Assembly (NCBI RefSeq): GCF_900176375.1
Contig: NZ_FWYF01000001.1
Coordinates: 868,001 to 932,000 of the forward strand
Reading direction: 5' to 3'
From: Reichenbachiella faecimaris
GTDB lineage: Bacteria; Bacteroidota; Bacteroidia; Cytophagales; Cyclobacteriaceae
Length of the DNA: 64,000 bases
Shown here: positions 17,559 to 25,445 of the stretch, piece by piece
How positions within the stretch are numbered: position 1 is the first letter of the stretch
How the letters are laid out: every line of letters begins with the position of its first letter
Program-made: the position numbers and the translations under genes
The notes under the pieces: generated by a model
Databases searched by the model: none
The model's input: only the letters and a program-made list of their open reading frames with translations
Told to the model about the DNA's origin: nothing

Positions 17559-19910
17559 TTAATCTTTTACTAATTTGGTTGTCCATCGTCCATGATCCGT
17601 CATTATCTGCAATAAATATGTTCCTCTTTGCAAATCTGAAGCATTAATAACTGGAGCAACTCCTTTGGTCACCTCTGATTTAATGGTCTTTCCAGCCAAA
17701 GTAAGTAATTGGATTGTATAAGCTTCAGTTTGAATATTTCCAACCCTCATCAATTTAAACGAATCTGTAAATGGATTAGGATAGACAGATAGTTCTACCC
17801 GTGAATCAGATATTGACAACGGAATTGAAGAGGAAACAATTTCGAATGTCCTTTCAATTGCCTCCGCTGACAGATAATATTCATCTCCAGATTGACTAGC
17901 CCTTATGGTCACAAATCCATCCTCTTTGAACAAAACTGTATTTCCTTCCAATTCAGCTGGTCCGGAAATATCATAAGTTACTAGTAATCCTGCAGTGCTT
18001 ATCGCTGATAAAATGAGTGAAGAATTCTCAAGTGCAACATCTTCAATTTCATCAAAAACAATACTTTGCGCTTTTTTAAATAGCTCAAATGAATGACTCA
18101 CACTTTGAGCTTCCAAATAATTCGAATTTCCGTCTTGAGTAGCAGTAACTTGAACATGTCCGTCGCCAATAAACTCTAAAGTACTTCCCTCTATGGTAGC
18201 AGCACCTATTACTTCATACGTAATGGGTAAACCAACATCTGAAGCAGCATCCAAAAGGAAAAACTCATCACCTACCCACATATCTTCTATTGAAGTAAAG
18301 GAAATTATCTGTTCTTTTTTAAATATATCAAATGAACGGCTCACACTTTGAGCTTCCAAGTAATTCGAATTTCCGTCTTGAGTAGCTGTAACTTGGACCT
18401 GTCCTACATCCGTAAATTCAAGCGCATTACCTACTATTTCAGCAGGGCCTACTACGTCATAAGAGATATTTAACCCCGATGACACCTTAGCATCTAGATT
18501 CACAAAATTATCTCCTATCCATTGACTTTCTATTTCGTTGAATGTAATTATTTGTGAAGCCTTTGTCACTTCTAAGACTCTAATAACCTCAGCTTCGTTG
18601 AATTCATCGTTTCCTTCCTGCTTGGCGGTAATTTGTGTAGTACCCAATCCTAGTATCAACAACTCATTCCCACCACTAATAACAGCTACATCTGCATTGC
18701 TACTGCTATATTCAATATCCAATCCTGACGTAGCGTCGGCATCTATGTCAAATGTAGAATTAATGTCCTCTGCATCTCTATTGGTTAGCTCAAATTCGAT
18801 GGTTTGATCAGCTTTCAGAAAATGCCATCCAGAAACGTTCCCATTATCCCGAGAAGCATAGGCATTGAATGTAGCTCCACCCGTGACATCAATGTCTTTC
18901 AAGTCAACCAAGCCCACCTCTACCACCCCAGTCGCCTTTTCTATGGTAACAGCCATGTCTTCTGTATTGGACTTAATTGAAATACGACTATCATAAATAC
19001 CAACTGCGGTCAAATTTTCAAAAGAGATATCAATGGCCGGGTCAATTTGTAATTCTACACCAGGCTGAATTTTTAAATTTTCAAATATTGGGCTGTGGGT
19101 TACAATGGAATGATTTTCTGCGATGATATACTCTTCAAAAAGAGAAGCAACAAACTCTTCCCTATCGATAATAGTCTCTCCATCAGCTCTATCTATGATC
19201 AATTTGGCACCTGGAGTAACAGTCCCCCCATTGTTGGCAGAGATGAATTTTACGTCTTTGGCATATATAGTCGAACCAGAAAAATCAAAACTGGCAGTTT
19301 GTAAAAAAACGGATTCAAACAAATTTGTATAGATTGGGTTCCCATTTGTTTTCACCAACGCATTGACATCTCCTCCGTTTCCCTCTAAGGATAGATTTTT
19401 GACACTTAAAGAATCTAAGAATGAGACAATTCCAGTTAAGGCTTGAATTCTTAAATCCGTCTCAGCCATGCTAGCTCCATTAGTGTCAAGCGCAAATTCA
19501 TCTGACGAAGGTGGGCGAATGACAACTGACGGAATATCAAAATCCAACCCATGCTCCAATATTAAAGACCCACTAACGATTACCGCGCTAGTGCTTCCAC
19601 GGTAGAAACGAGGTTCATTCGATCCTGACCAATCCATTTCAGGCACGTACAATATTCCTTCCAAATCAAAGGTAACGATCTGCCCCTTTTCGGAAAAAGA
19701 GTTCTCATCAAAAAAAACCTTATCAGTTTGGGATGGATAGGAAACGTGAAATTCATCTCCACCTGACGACGTAGCCCAATGATTTGAAAAGTCAGACCAA
19801 TTACCCGACCCCCCAACCCAATAATGGTCACTTTGAGCAGTAGCAAGGAAGGAATAAAAGTTGGTGGCAAGTAAAGCCATAAGAATTTTTTTGATAATGT
19901 GTAGTTGCAT
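17559..19910 (-). CDS. T9SS-secreted surface protein with tandem bacterial Ig-like repeats
   Basis: 783 aa. Signal peptide (to about residue 26, ATAQ), then a G8/autotransporter-like region starting YWVGGSGNWSDFSNHW (about 30-360). Next come about four tandem Ig-like repeats of about 80 residues (365-695), each ending in a motif like VTATQDGN-NYLEA followed by the next I-F-I start. Two of them share almost identical ends. The C-terminal 75 residues (VELSVYPNPFTDSFKL... GTYLLQIMTDHGRWTTKLVKD) are a type A T9SS sorting domain, so it is exported by the type IX system and displayed on the surface. Probably an adhesin or structural protein. Confidence 0.88.
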   Translation of the reverse strand: MQLHIIKKILMALLATNFYSFLATAQSDHYWVGGSGNWSDFSNHWATSSGGDEFHVSYPSQTDKVFFDENSFSEKGQIVTFDLEGILYVPEMDWSGSNEPRFYRGSTSAVIVSGSLILEHGLDFDIPSVVIRPPSSDEFALDTNGASMAETDLRIQALTGIVSFLDSLSVKNLSLEGNGGDVNALVKTNGNPIYTNLFESVFLQTASFDFSGSTIYAKDVKFISANNGGTVTPGAKLIIDRADGETIIDREEFVASLFEEYIIAENHSIVTHSPIFENLKIQPGVELQIDPAIDISFENLTAVGIYDSRISIKSNTEDMAVTIEKATGVVEVGLVDLKDIDVTGGATFNAYASRDNGNVSGWHFLKADQTIEFELTNRDAEDINSTFDIDADATSGLDIEYSSSNADVAVISGGNELLILGLGTTQITAKQEGNDEFNEAEVIRVLEVTKASQIITFNEIESQWIGDNFVNLDAKVSSGLNISYDVVGPAEIVGNALEFTDVGQVQVTATQDGNSNYLEAQSVSRSFDIFKKEQIISFTSIEDMWVGDEFFLLDAASDVGLPITYEVIGAATIEGSTLEFIGDGHVQVTATQDGNSNYLEAQSVSHSFELFKKAQSIVFDEIEDVALENSSLILSAISTAGLLVTYDISGPAELEGNTVLFKEDGFVTIRASQSGDEYYLSAEAIERTFEIVSSSIPLSISDSRVELSVYPNPFTDSFKLMRVGNIQTEAYTIQLLTLAGKTIKSEVTKGVAPVINASDLQRGTYLLQIMTDHGRWTTKLVKD
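18060..18390. repeat. Direct DNA repeats inside the T9SS surface protein gene
   Basis: Two copies of about 85 bp (about 18071-18155 and 18311-18395, 240 bp apart) differ at only a few positions. They encode the repeated ends VQVTATQDGNSNYLEAQSVS-SF. The other repeats of the protein are far more diverged, so this pair is a recent duplication or has been homogenised. Confidence 0.8.
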
Positions 19911-20235
19911 TTTACAATAGTTTAGATTCTTAATAATCAGAAGAGTTTTTTGCTCTTATTACTATTGCAAATAGAGATATGAATCGGGAATTTTATAAAA
20001 ATAGCATGTGTACATGTGGTAAGCAAGGGTCAAATTCAATCCTTCAAACTTCACTTCTCTTTCGAAAAACTTCACTAATCTGCCATTTTTGATGGATTCA
20101 ATAAAATTCAATCATTAACTATCTTAGGATCATCAAACAAATGAGCAGAAAGTATATACCATCTCCAAGAGTGCAAAAAAATAGCCCATACATGTGATTT
20201 GCATGGGCTATTTTTGATTTCTTCGACCTTATTGA
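19911..20235. other. Intergenic region
   Basis: AT-rich spacer of 325 bp. It should contain the promoter of the T9SS protein gene (minus strand) at its left side and holds the desaturase terminator at its right side. No ORF or RNA gene was recognised. Confidence 0.6.
20177..20215 (-). terminator. Rho-independent terminator of the desaturase gene
   Basis: Perfect 13-bp stem, left arm 20177-20189 (AAAAATAGCCCAT), right arm 20203-20215, 13-nt loop. On the minus strand the stem ends in a run of seven T, 20 bp after the desaturase stop codon. Confidence 0.85.
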
Positions 20236-21267
20236 CTAGGCAGCCATCTTGTATAGTTTCTTATACTCTCCAAAGGTGATCATGCGCTGAGCATCTTCAT
20301 CCCAGAGTTTGTGATTCATATATTTAAGGCTTTCCCAAAACGTCACTATTGTTGTGTACTTGCTAAACTCTGGATTTTCTTTGATGCACTTAACCAGGTT
20401 ATAATTCGGAATAGCCGAATACAAATGATGAATGTGATGCACACCAATATTACCAGTCAACCAATTGACCAATCCAGGTAATTTATAATAGGTACTGCCT
20501 TTCACTGCTGATACAAAATGATCCCAGTCGTTTTCCCATCTTTTGTACCCATCTTCATGCTGATGCTGTACAAAGAAAAACCAAATCGCAATGATTGAAA
20601 ACAGATAGAGTACTGTCAAATAGGTGGCCAAAATTGCCTGCCAGTTGAATATCATACACAAGGCTACTACTCCACCAATCACCACAACATTATTGATCAT
20701 CACACTCCAAAAAGCCCTGCTTTTTTTATTTTCTAAGACCACCAATGGCAATCTCATATTTCTTATAAAATAAATGATTGGGCCAATCATAAAAGTAACA
20801 ATAGGAAATCTGAAAATTTGATATTTGACTCTGTCCCAAGTACCCATTTCCTGATATTCCTTTACTGTCAAGGTATTGATATCACCAATATCTCTGGTCT
20901 CCAGTTTACCATTATGATTGTGATGGAACGCATGAGCATCAGCCCAATATTCATACGGCATCGCGCTGAATATACTACACACAAAACCTATGGCATTTCT
21001 CCACTTCTTTGATTTCACAAAGGAATGATGACCGCAATCATGCTGAATGATAAATATTCGAACAAGGAAAAAAGCATTGACTATGCCCAATCCAAAAAAT
21101 AAAAAAAGGTTATAAGAAAAAGCCCAATACATAGCAATCCAAATCGCTACAAACGGGATCATCGAATTACAAATTTGCCAAATTGCCTTCGTGTAAGACG
21201 TCTGCTTATATTTCTGCAGCGTCGCCATCATCTCCTTCGCAAAAGCTTTAATTTCAATGTCACTCAT
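20236..21267 (-). CDS. Membrane fatty acid desaturase
   Basis: 343 aa. It introduces a double bond into acyl chains and acts in the inner membrane. The three histidine boxes of the di-iron desaturases are present: H76-D-C-G-H80-H81, H112-A-F-H115-H116, and HHIHHL near residue 290, plus about six hydrophobic membrane segments. It resembles the bacterial acyl-lipid (DesA-like) omega/delta-12 group; regiospecificity cannot be told. Monocistronic, with its own terminator. Confidence 0.9.
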   Translation of the reverse strand: MSDIEIKAFAKEMMATLQKYKQTSYTKAIWQICNSMIPFVAIWIAMYWAFSYNLFLFFGLGIVNAFFLVRIFIIQHDCGHHSFVKSKKWRNAIGFVCSIFSAMPYEYWADAHAFHHNHNGKLETRDIGDINTLTVKEYQEMGTWDRVKYQIFRFPIVTFMIGPIIYFIRNMRLPLVVLENKKSRAFWSVMINNVVVIGGVVALCMIFNWQAILATYLTVLYLFSIIAIWFFFVQHQHEDGYKRWENDWDHFVSAVKGSTYYKLPGLVNWLTGNIGVHHIHHLYSAIPNYNLVKCIKENPEFSKYTTIVTFWESLKYMNHKLWDEDAQRMITFGEYKKLYKMAA

Positions 21268-21444
21268 AAAATACTACTACAATTGTTTGATACTCTAAGG
21301 ACAAGAAAGTCCAATATTTGTGACAAAGATCGTTAAAATTTTTCAGGCAGATAAAATTCATTCTTAATTAAGAGTAAAACCTAAGTCAAGAAGATAAGTT
21401 TGGGCTGATTTTTGTAAATGACCAAACAAACAAATTGAATACAC

Positions 21445-22134
21445 ATGAAAAAGTTAATCCTAATCCCTTTCTACCTTCTAACTATGGTAGCTGCTTTGGC
21501 TCAATTAAATGTTACTGGACAAGCTACTCTTTCCGTCACTCCCGAACGTACCATTATCACTTATTCAATTAATGAAACCAGAGACAGTTATGATGAAGCC
21601 ATAGCTTTGATGACCAAAAGAATAGATGCACTGACAGCTTCTTTGACGAAAATAGGTTTTGACAAAGAAGAGATCAAAACTGCCAACTTTAATATTCGAC
21701 AGAATAGAAAATACAGACAAGGCGAACCCAAAGGGGAAGAATATGTGGCTTCTCAAATGTTGGAGATTCGATTCAATCACTCTACCAAACGCCTACTAGA
21801 AGTGCTCAACAAAACAGCCTCTGACGAATCTGCCCCATCTGTATCTATCGCATTTGGTATGTCTGATGAACAGGAGGAAAAGGTAAAGAAACAACTGATG
21901 CAAATGGCAGTAGCAGATGCTAAGTCAAAAGCAGAAGTGCTTGCAGAAGCTACGGGATACAGCATAAAAGGCATAAAGGAAATCAACTATGGTAGCTCCA
22001 ATAGTGGCCCTCGTCCCTACGCAGCCAATATGGGCATGATGAAAACATTCGCCGAAAGCGACATGTCCAACTTCGAAGCCAAAGATTTGACCATCAGCGA
22101 CCAAGTGTTCATTTCCTATGAAATAGAGAAATAA
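21445..22134 (+). CDS. SIMPL (DUF541) domain exported protein
   Basis: 229 aa. A signal peptide (MKKLILIPFYLLTMVAALA) is followed by a SIMPL/DUF541 domain: VTGQATLSVTPERTIITYSI at the start, and near the end AVADAKSKAEVLAEATGYSIKGIKEINYG. Family members are periplasmic or outer-membrane associated oligomers of unclear function. It is followed 40 bp on by an outer-membrane barrel protein gene and may be co-transcribed with it. Confidence 0.88.
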   Translation: MKKLILIPFYLLTMVAALAQLNVTGQATLSVTPERTIITYSINETRDSYDEAIALMTKRIDALTASLTKIGFDKEEIKTANFNIRQNRKYRQGEPKGEEYVASQMLEIRFNHSTKRLLEVLNKTASDESAPSVSIAFGMSDEQEEKVKKQLMQMAVADAKSKAEVLAEATGYSIKGIKEINYGSSNSGPRPYAANMGMMKTFAESDMSNFEAKDLTISDQVFISYEIEK

Positions 22135-22174
22135 AAATACCTTATAATTGTGGAAATAATAACTTAAAAAATAA

Positions 22175-22879
22175 ATGAAAAGAACGAGTTTGGTTGTTGG
22201 TCTGTTAATTATTATCACCAATGGATACTCACAAACCCTTCAGGGAAACAACAATATTTCCACAACCTTCATTGGATTTCAGATTGGCTTAACATCATGC
22301 GAAATGACAGGTGAACAAATTAATCTTGAACTTGATAATTCAGGTGCAAGCTTTGTAAGGCAAAATGGGTTGGAAATTGCTTTTCGGGTAAAACATGAAT
22401 TTAATAATTTGTTCTACTTTAAATCTGGGGTTGGGTTCTATCAAAAAAATGGTCATGTAGAGGGCAGTAGAGTGATTTACCCAACTCATGGACCATATAA
22501 TTTTCTTCAAATACCAATTCTCATAGGAATACAACCTATTAACTTGGAAAGTTCAGCCTTCAAATTAGGACTGGAATCAGGATTTAGCTTAAATAGTTTA
22601 ATTTCGACTGCTGATGATGTAACCATGGGAACCTATGGAGACTTTGATACAAAATCAATAGTACCTTCATTTCATTTGGGGGTAAACCTTGAAATCCCAA
22701 TCAACAATAAAACATCATTCAATGCCAATTATCAATACTCTAAAGACTTGACATACTATTATAATAGAAGGCTTACATATACCCATATGGGAGAAGAAAA
22801 ATTCAAAGATTATGATTTGTGGTTTAAATCTTACAGCATTTCCATTGGCTTCATATTTAAACTCAACAATGAACAGTAG
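22175..22879 (+). CDS. Outer-membrane beta-barrel protein (porin/PorT-like)
   Basis: 234 aa. Signal peptide (to about residue 20, TNGYSQ), then alternating amphipathic strands separated by Gly/Asn/Asp turns (FQIGLTSCEM, YFKSGVGFYQK, PILIGIQPINLE, LGVNLEIPINNKTSFNANYQY) ending in a terminal strand YSISIGFIFKLN, the pattern of small outer-membrane barrels. No specific role can be given. Confidence 0.72.
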   Translation: MKRTSLVVGLLIIITNGYSQTLQGNNNISTTFIGFQIGLTSCEMTGEQINLELDNSGASFVRQNGLEIAFRVKHEFNNLFYFKSGVGFYQKNGHVEGSRVIYPTHGPYNFLQIPILIGIQPINLESSAFKLGLESGFSLNSLISTADDVTMGTYGDFDTKSIVPSFHLGVNLEIPINNKTSFNANYQYSKDLTYYYNRRLTYTHMGEEKFKDYDLWFKSYSISIGFIFKLNNEQ

Positions 22880-23032
22880 ATCAATAAAATACTGAAAAAT
22901 TTATATTAAATCTTTTATGTTAAAGTGAGCCAGTTAACAATTTGGCAGGGTGTTGATGGGTTTGGGTTGTTCGTAAAAGTAATAAAAGAGCATTTTTTTT
23001 AGATCTGGTGAAAAAACAATTACCTTAAAGAA

Positions 23033-23503
23033 ATGAAAAATCTACTCATTCCCTTTCTTTTTGTCCTTTGCCTTCAGGCAAATGCACAAGAAAACAAACC
23101 AACCATCGACGATCTTAATTTCCTTCGTGGCTACTGGGTGGGCGACGGATTTGGAGGCGTATCAGAAGAAGTGTGGATGCCTGCCTCACTCGGCAGAATG
23201 AATGGCATCTATAAGCACATGAAAGATGACCAAACCACCTTCATGGAGTTCATGGATATTTTCACAGTAAATGACACCATTAGATTGCGTCTTAAACATT
23301 TTAATCCAGACATGACAGGCTGGGAAGAAAAAGACAAATATGTCACCTTCACCCTTCAGTCCGTGGAACCCAATAAGGCTATTTTCAAAGGACTCATCTA
23401 TGAATTGGTGGATCCCAATTATTTAAAAGTCTCATTGAAATTGAAACAAAAAGATGGCAGTGTAAATACTGAAGTATTCAACTTCAGAAGGAAAACGCTT
23501 TAG
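23033..23503 (+). CDS. Exported DUF6265-like protein
   Basis: 156 aa with a signal peptide (MKNLLIPFLFVLCLQANAQ). The mature part begins with LNFLRGYWVGDGFGGVSEEVWMP and continues MNGIYKHMKDDQTTFMEFMDI, the pattern of the DUF6265 lipocalin-like family: a 'how large is the signal' beta-barrel of about 130 residues with no known function. Stands alone upstream of the met operon. Confidence 0.7.
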   Translation: MKNLLIPFLFVLCLQANAQENKPTIDDLNFLRGYWVGDGFGGVSEEVWMPASLGRMNGIYKHMKDDQTTFMEFMDIFTVNDTIRLRLKHFNPDMTGWEEKDKYVTFTLQSVEPNKAIFKGLIYELVDPNYLKVSLKLKQKDGSVNTEVFNFRRKTL

Positions 23504-23718
23504 CATACCTGAGAGCCAGGCAGTTCGCTTGCTAGTCACAGGAATTTGACTACCTAAGAGCAAAAAATCTTGGCCAATCTGGCGTCTGACGTTAAATTCA
23601 ACAACTAGCCAAAAAAATAAAGACATAATTTTTCTCTTCCAGAATTACAGGGACACATTTCCATTCTCTCAACAAACAACCCATTTTAATAAGAATTCTC
23701 TAATTATACATTGAATTG

Positions 23719-23748
23719 TTGTGCGGACTTCAAATTCAGCTATCTTTG
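23719..23748 (+). promoter_or_regulatory. Bacteroidota-type promoter of the met operon
   Basis: A -33 TTG (23719-23721), 19-bp spacer and -7 box TATCTTTG (23741-23748) match the TTG-N19-TAnnTTTG consensus of Bacteroidota primary sigma. Transcription should start near 23754, exactly where the riboswitch P1 stem begins. Confidence 0.75.
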
Positions 23749-23753
23749 CTTCA

Positions 23754-23874
23754 CTTATCAAGAAAGACCGAGGGACTGGGCCCGTTGACGTCTTGGCAAC
23801 ATATCCAAAGCCGCAATACTGGATGTTGTGCCAACTCCCATTCTGAATGAATCATCATTTAGAAAAAGATAGGT
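23754..23874 (+). ncRNA. SAM-I (S-box) riboswitch
   Basis: S-box features in order: CTTATCAAGAAAGACC at the 5' end, the core GAGGGACTGGGCCCG, then TTGACG, TTGGCAACA, TGTGCCAACTCC, and a closing GAAAAAGATAGG. P1 forms between CTTATC (23754-23759) and GATAGG (23869-23874). It lies directly upstream of the methionine synthase genes, so S-adenosylmethionine should repress the operon. No clear T-run terminator follows; short hairpins downstream (for example TCGGAA/TTCCGA at 23911-23925) may form the expression platform, acting on transcription or translation. Confidence 0.88.
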
Positions 23875-23990
23875 TATCTCAATAAGATTTCTTTTTTGGT
23901 AAGTACTGTATCGGAATATTTCCGAGATGGTTCATCATAGTGTTTTGTCTATTGACCAACCACTATTCATTTTTAAACAAATTGAAGAAT

Positions 23991-25007
23991 ATGAATATTC
24001 TTGATATTCTAAAAGAAAGAATTTTAGTATTGGACGGCGCAATGGGCACCATGATTCAGCGGTATGGCTTGGAAGAAAAAGACTTTCGCAATGAAGAATT
24101 GAAAGACCATAATATCCCACTCAAAGGGAATAATGATTTGCTCTCTGTCACACGCCCAGAGATCATTAAAGAAATTCATGCAGCATACTTCGAAGCAGGT
24201 GCTGATATCATAGAAACAAATACATTTGGAAGTACCTGGGTGGCGCAAGCTGACTATGAGTTAGAAGACTGGGTGTACCGAATCAACTATGAATCTGCTA
24301 AAATTGCCAAAGAAGTAGCCGCTGAATTCACCACTAATAATCCTGACAAGCCAAGATTTGTAGCTGGATCAATGGGGCCTACAAACAGACTGGCATCCAT
24401 GTCTCCAGACGTAAACGATCCAGGATTCCGAGCGATTACTTTCGATCAATTATTAGAGGCTTTTGGCGAACAAGCCAAAGCGTTGATTGATGGTGGTGTC
24501 GACATATTATTGGTAGAAACAATCACTGATACACTCAACAGCAAAGCTGCACTAATGGCAATAGACCAAATAGCAGAAGAAAGAGGTATTCGTATTCCAA
24601 TTATGGTTTCTGGTACGATCACAGATGCCAGTGGCAGAATATTGTCAGGCCAAAATACTGAGGCTTTTCTGATTTCAGTCTCTCACTTGGATTTAATGAG
24701 TATTGGTTTGAATTGTGCTTTGGGTGCAAGAGAACTGAAACCATATCTAAGCACACTTTCCAGCAAATCGAATTTTAATATCAGTGCGCATCCTAACGCT
24801 GGATTGCCCAATGAATTTGGTGCTTATGATGAAACACCAGAAGACATGGTCGCTCAGATCAAAGAATTTTTAGACGACGGTTTGATCAACATCATTGGAG
24901 GGTGCTGTGGTACTACGCCCGAGCACATCAAAGCCATTGCCGAGTTGGCGGCTAAATACGAACCAAGAAAAATTGAAAGTGAACAACCAATGGTTGATAG
25001 TCAATAG
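23991..25007 (+). CDS. metH: Homocysteine S-methyltransferase module of split methionine synthase
   Basis: 338 aa from the ATG at 23991 (an upstream in-frame ATG at 23940 adds 17 untypical residues). This is the N-terminal Hcy-binding module of cobalamin-dependent methionine synthase: ILDILKERILVLDGAMGTMIQ at the start, zinc ligands Cys in GLNCALGA and CC in GGCCGTTPEHI. It needs the B12/folate protein encoded downstream. Splitting MetH into two polypeptides is common in Bacteroidota. The stop codon lies inside an arm of the inverted repeat that flanks the next gene. Confidence 0.92.
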   Translation: MNILDILKERILVLDGAMGTMIQRYGLEEKDFRNEELKDHNIPLKGNNDLLSVTRPEIIKEIHAAYFEAGADIIETNTFGSTWVAQADYELEDWVYRINYESAKIAKEVAAEFTTNNPDKPRFVAGSMGPTNRLASMSPDVNDPGFRAITFDQLLEAFGEQAKALIDGGVDILLVETITDTLNSKAALMAIDQIAEERGIRIPIMVSGTITDASGRILSGQNTEAFLISVSHLDLMSIGLNCALGARELKPYLSTLSSKSNFNISAHPNAGLPNEFGAYDETPEDMVAQIKEFLDDGLINIIGGCCGTTPEHIKAIAELAAKYEPRKIESEQPMVDSQ

Positions 25008-25432
25008 TCGACAGATGAAAATGATTGTTCAATAAATAAACTGAGATGGGATTCAAGTTTGAAAAATTAGACGTCTGGAAAAAAAACATTGATCTCTCGA
25101 TTGAGATTCATAATATGACCAAAAAATGGCCAAAAGAAGAGATCTATGTCTTGACTTCTCAAATCAAGCGGGCATCTGATTCGATCTCACTTAATCTCAC
25201 AGAAGGAAGCACAGGACAATCCAATGCAGAATTTTCAAGATTCTTAGGTTATGCCATTCGTTCTGCTTTGGAAGTCGTCAATTGTTTATACCCAGGCAAT
25301 GGCAGAGAACTAATTGATCAAAGAGAGTTTGACCAATTCTATGATAAGCTCACAGACATTGTCAAAATGTTACAAGGGCTAAGAAATTCACTCAAATGGC
25401 AAAAGAATCTATTGACTATGGACTATTAACTA
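24991..25432. mobile_element. Four-helix-bundle (IVS-like) cassette with complementary ends
   Basis: Left end 24991-25014 and right end 25409-25432 are imperfect inverted repeats. As RNA, 19 Watson-Crick and 3 G-U pairs form out of 24 positions, enclosing the four-helix-bundle ORF. The left arm contains the stop codon of the Hcy gene, the right arm the stop codon of the inserted gene. This resembles 23S rRNA intervening sequences, where a terminal stem encloses a related ORF, but here it sits between two halves of metH. No transposase is encoded, so mobility is inference. Confidence 0.6.
25046..25429 (+). CDS. Four helix bundle protein (TIGR02436, 23S rRNA IVS-protein family)
   Basis: 127 aa, the usual length. 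Family motifs: [64 protein letters not shown], four predicted helices. Members are encoded in intervening sequences of bacterial 23S rRNA genes and scattered through Bacteroidota genomes; their role is unknown. It sits 38 bp after the Hcy module and 16 bp before the MetH core, flanked by inverted repeats, so it is a passenger in the operon rather than a methionine enzyme. Confidence 0.88.
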   Translation: MGFKFEKLDVWKKNIDLSIEIHNMTKKWPKEEIYVLTSQIKRASDSISLNLTEGSTGQSNAEFSRFLGYAIRSALEVVNCLYPGNGRELIDQREFDQFYDKLTDIVKMLQGLRNSLKWQKNLLTMDY

Positions 25433-25445
25433 TGGACAAAATATA

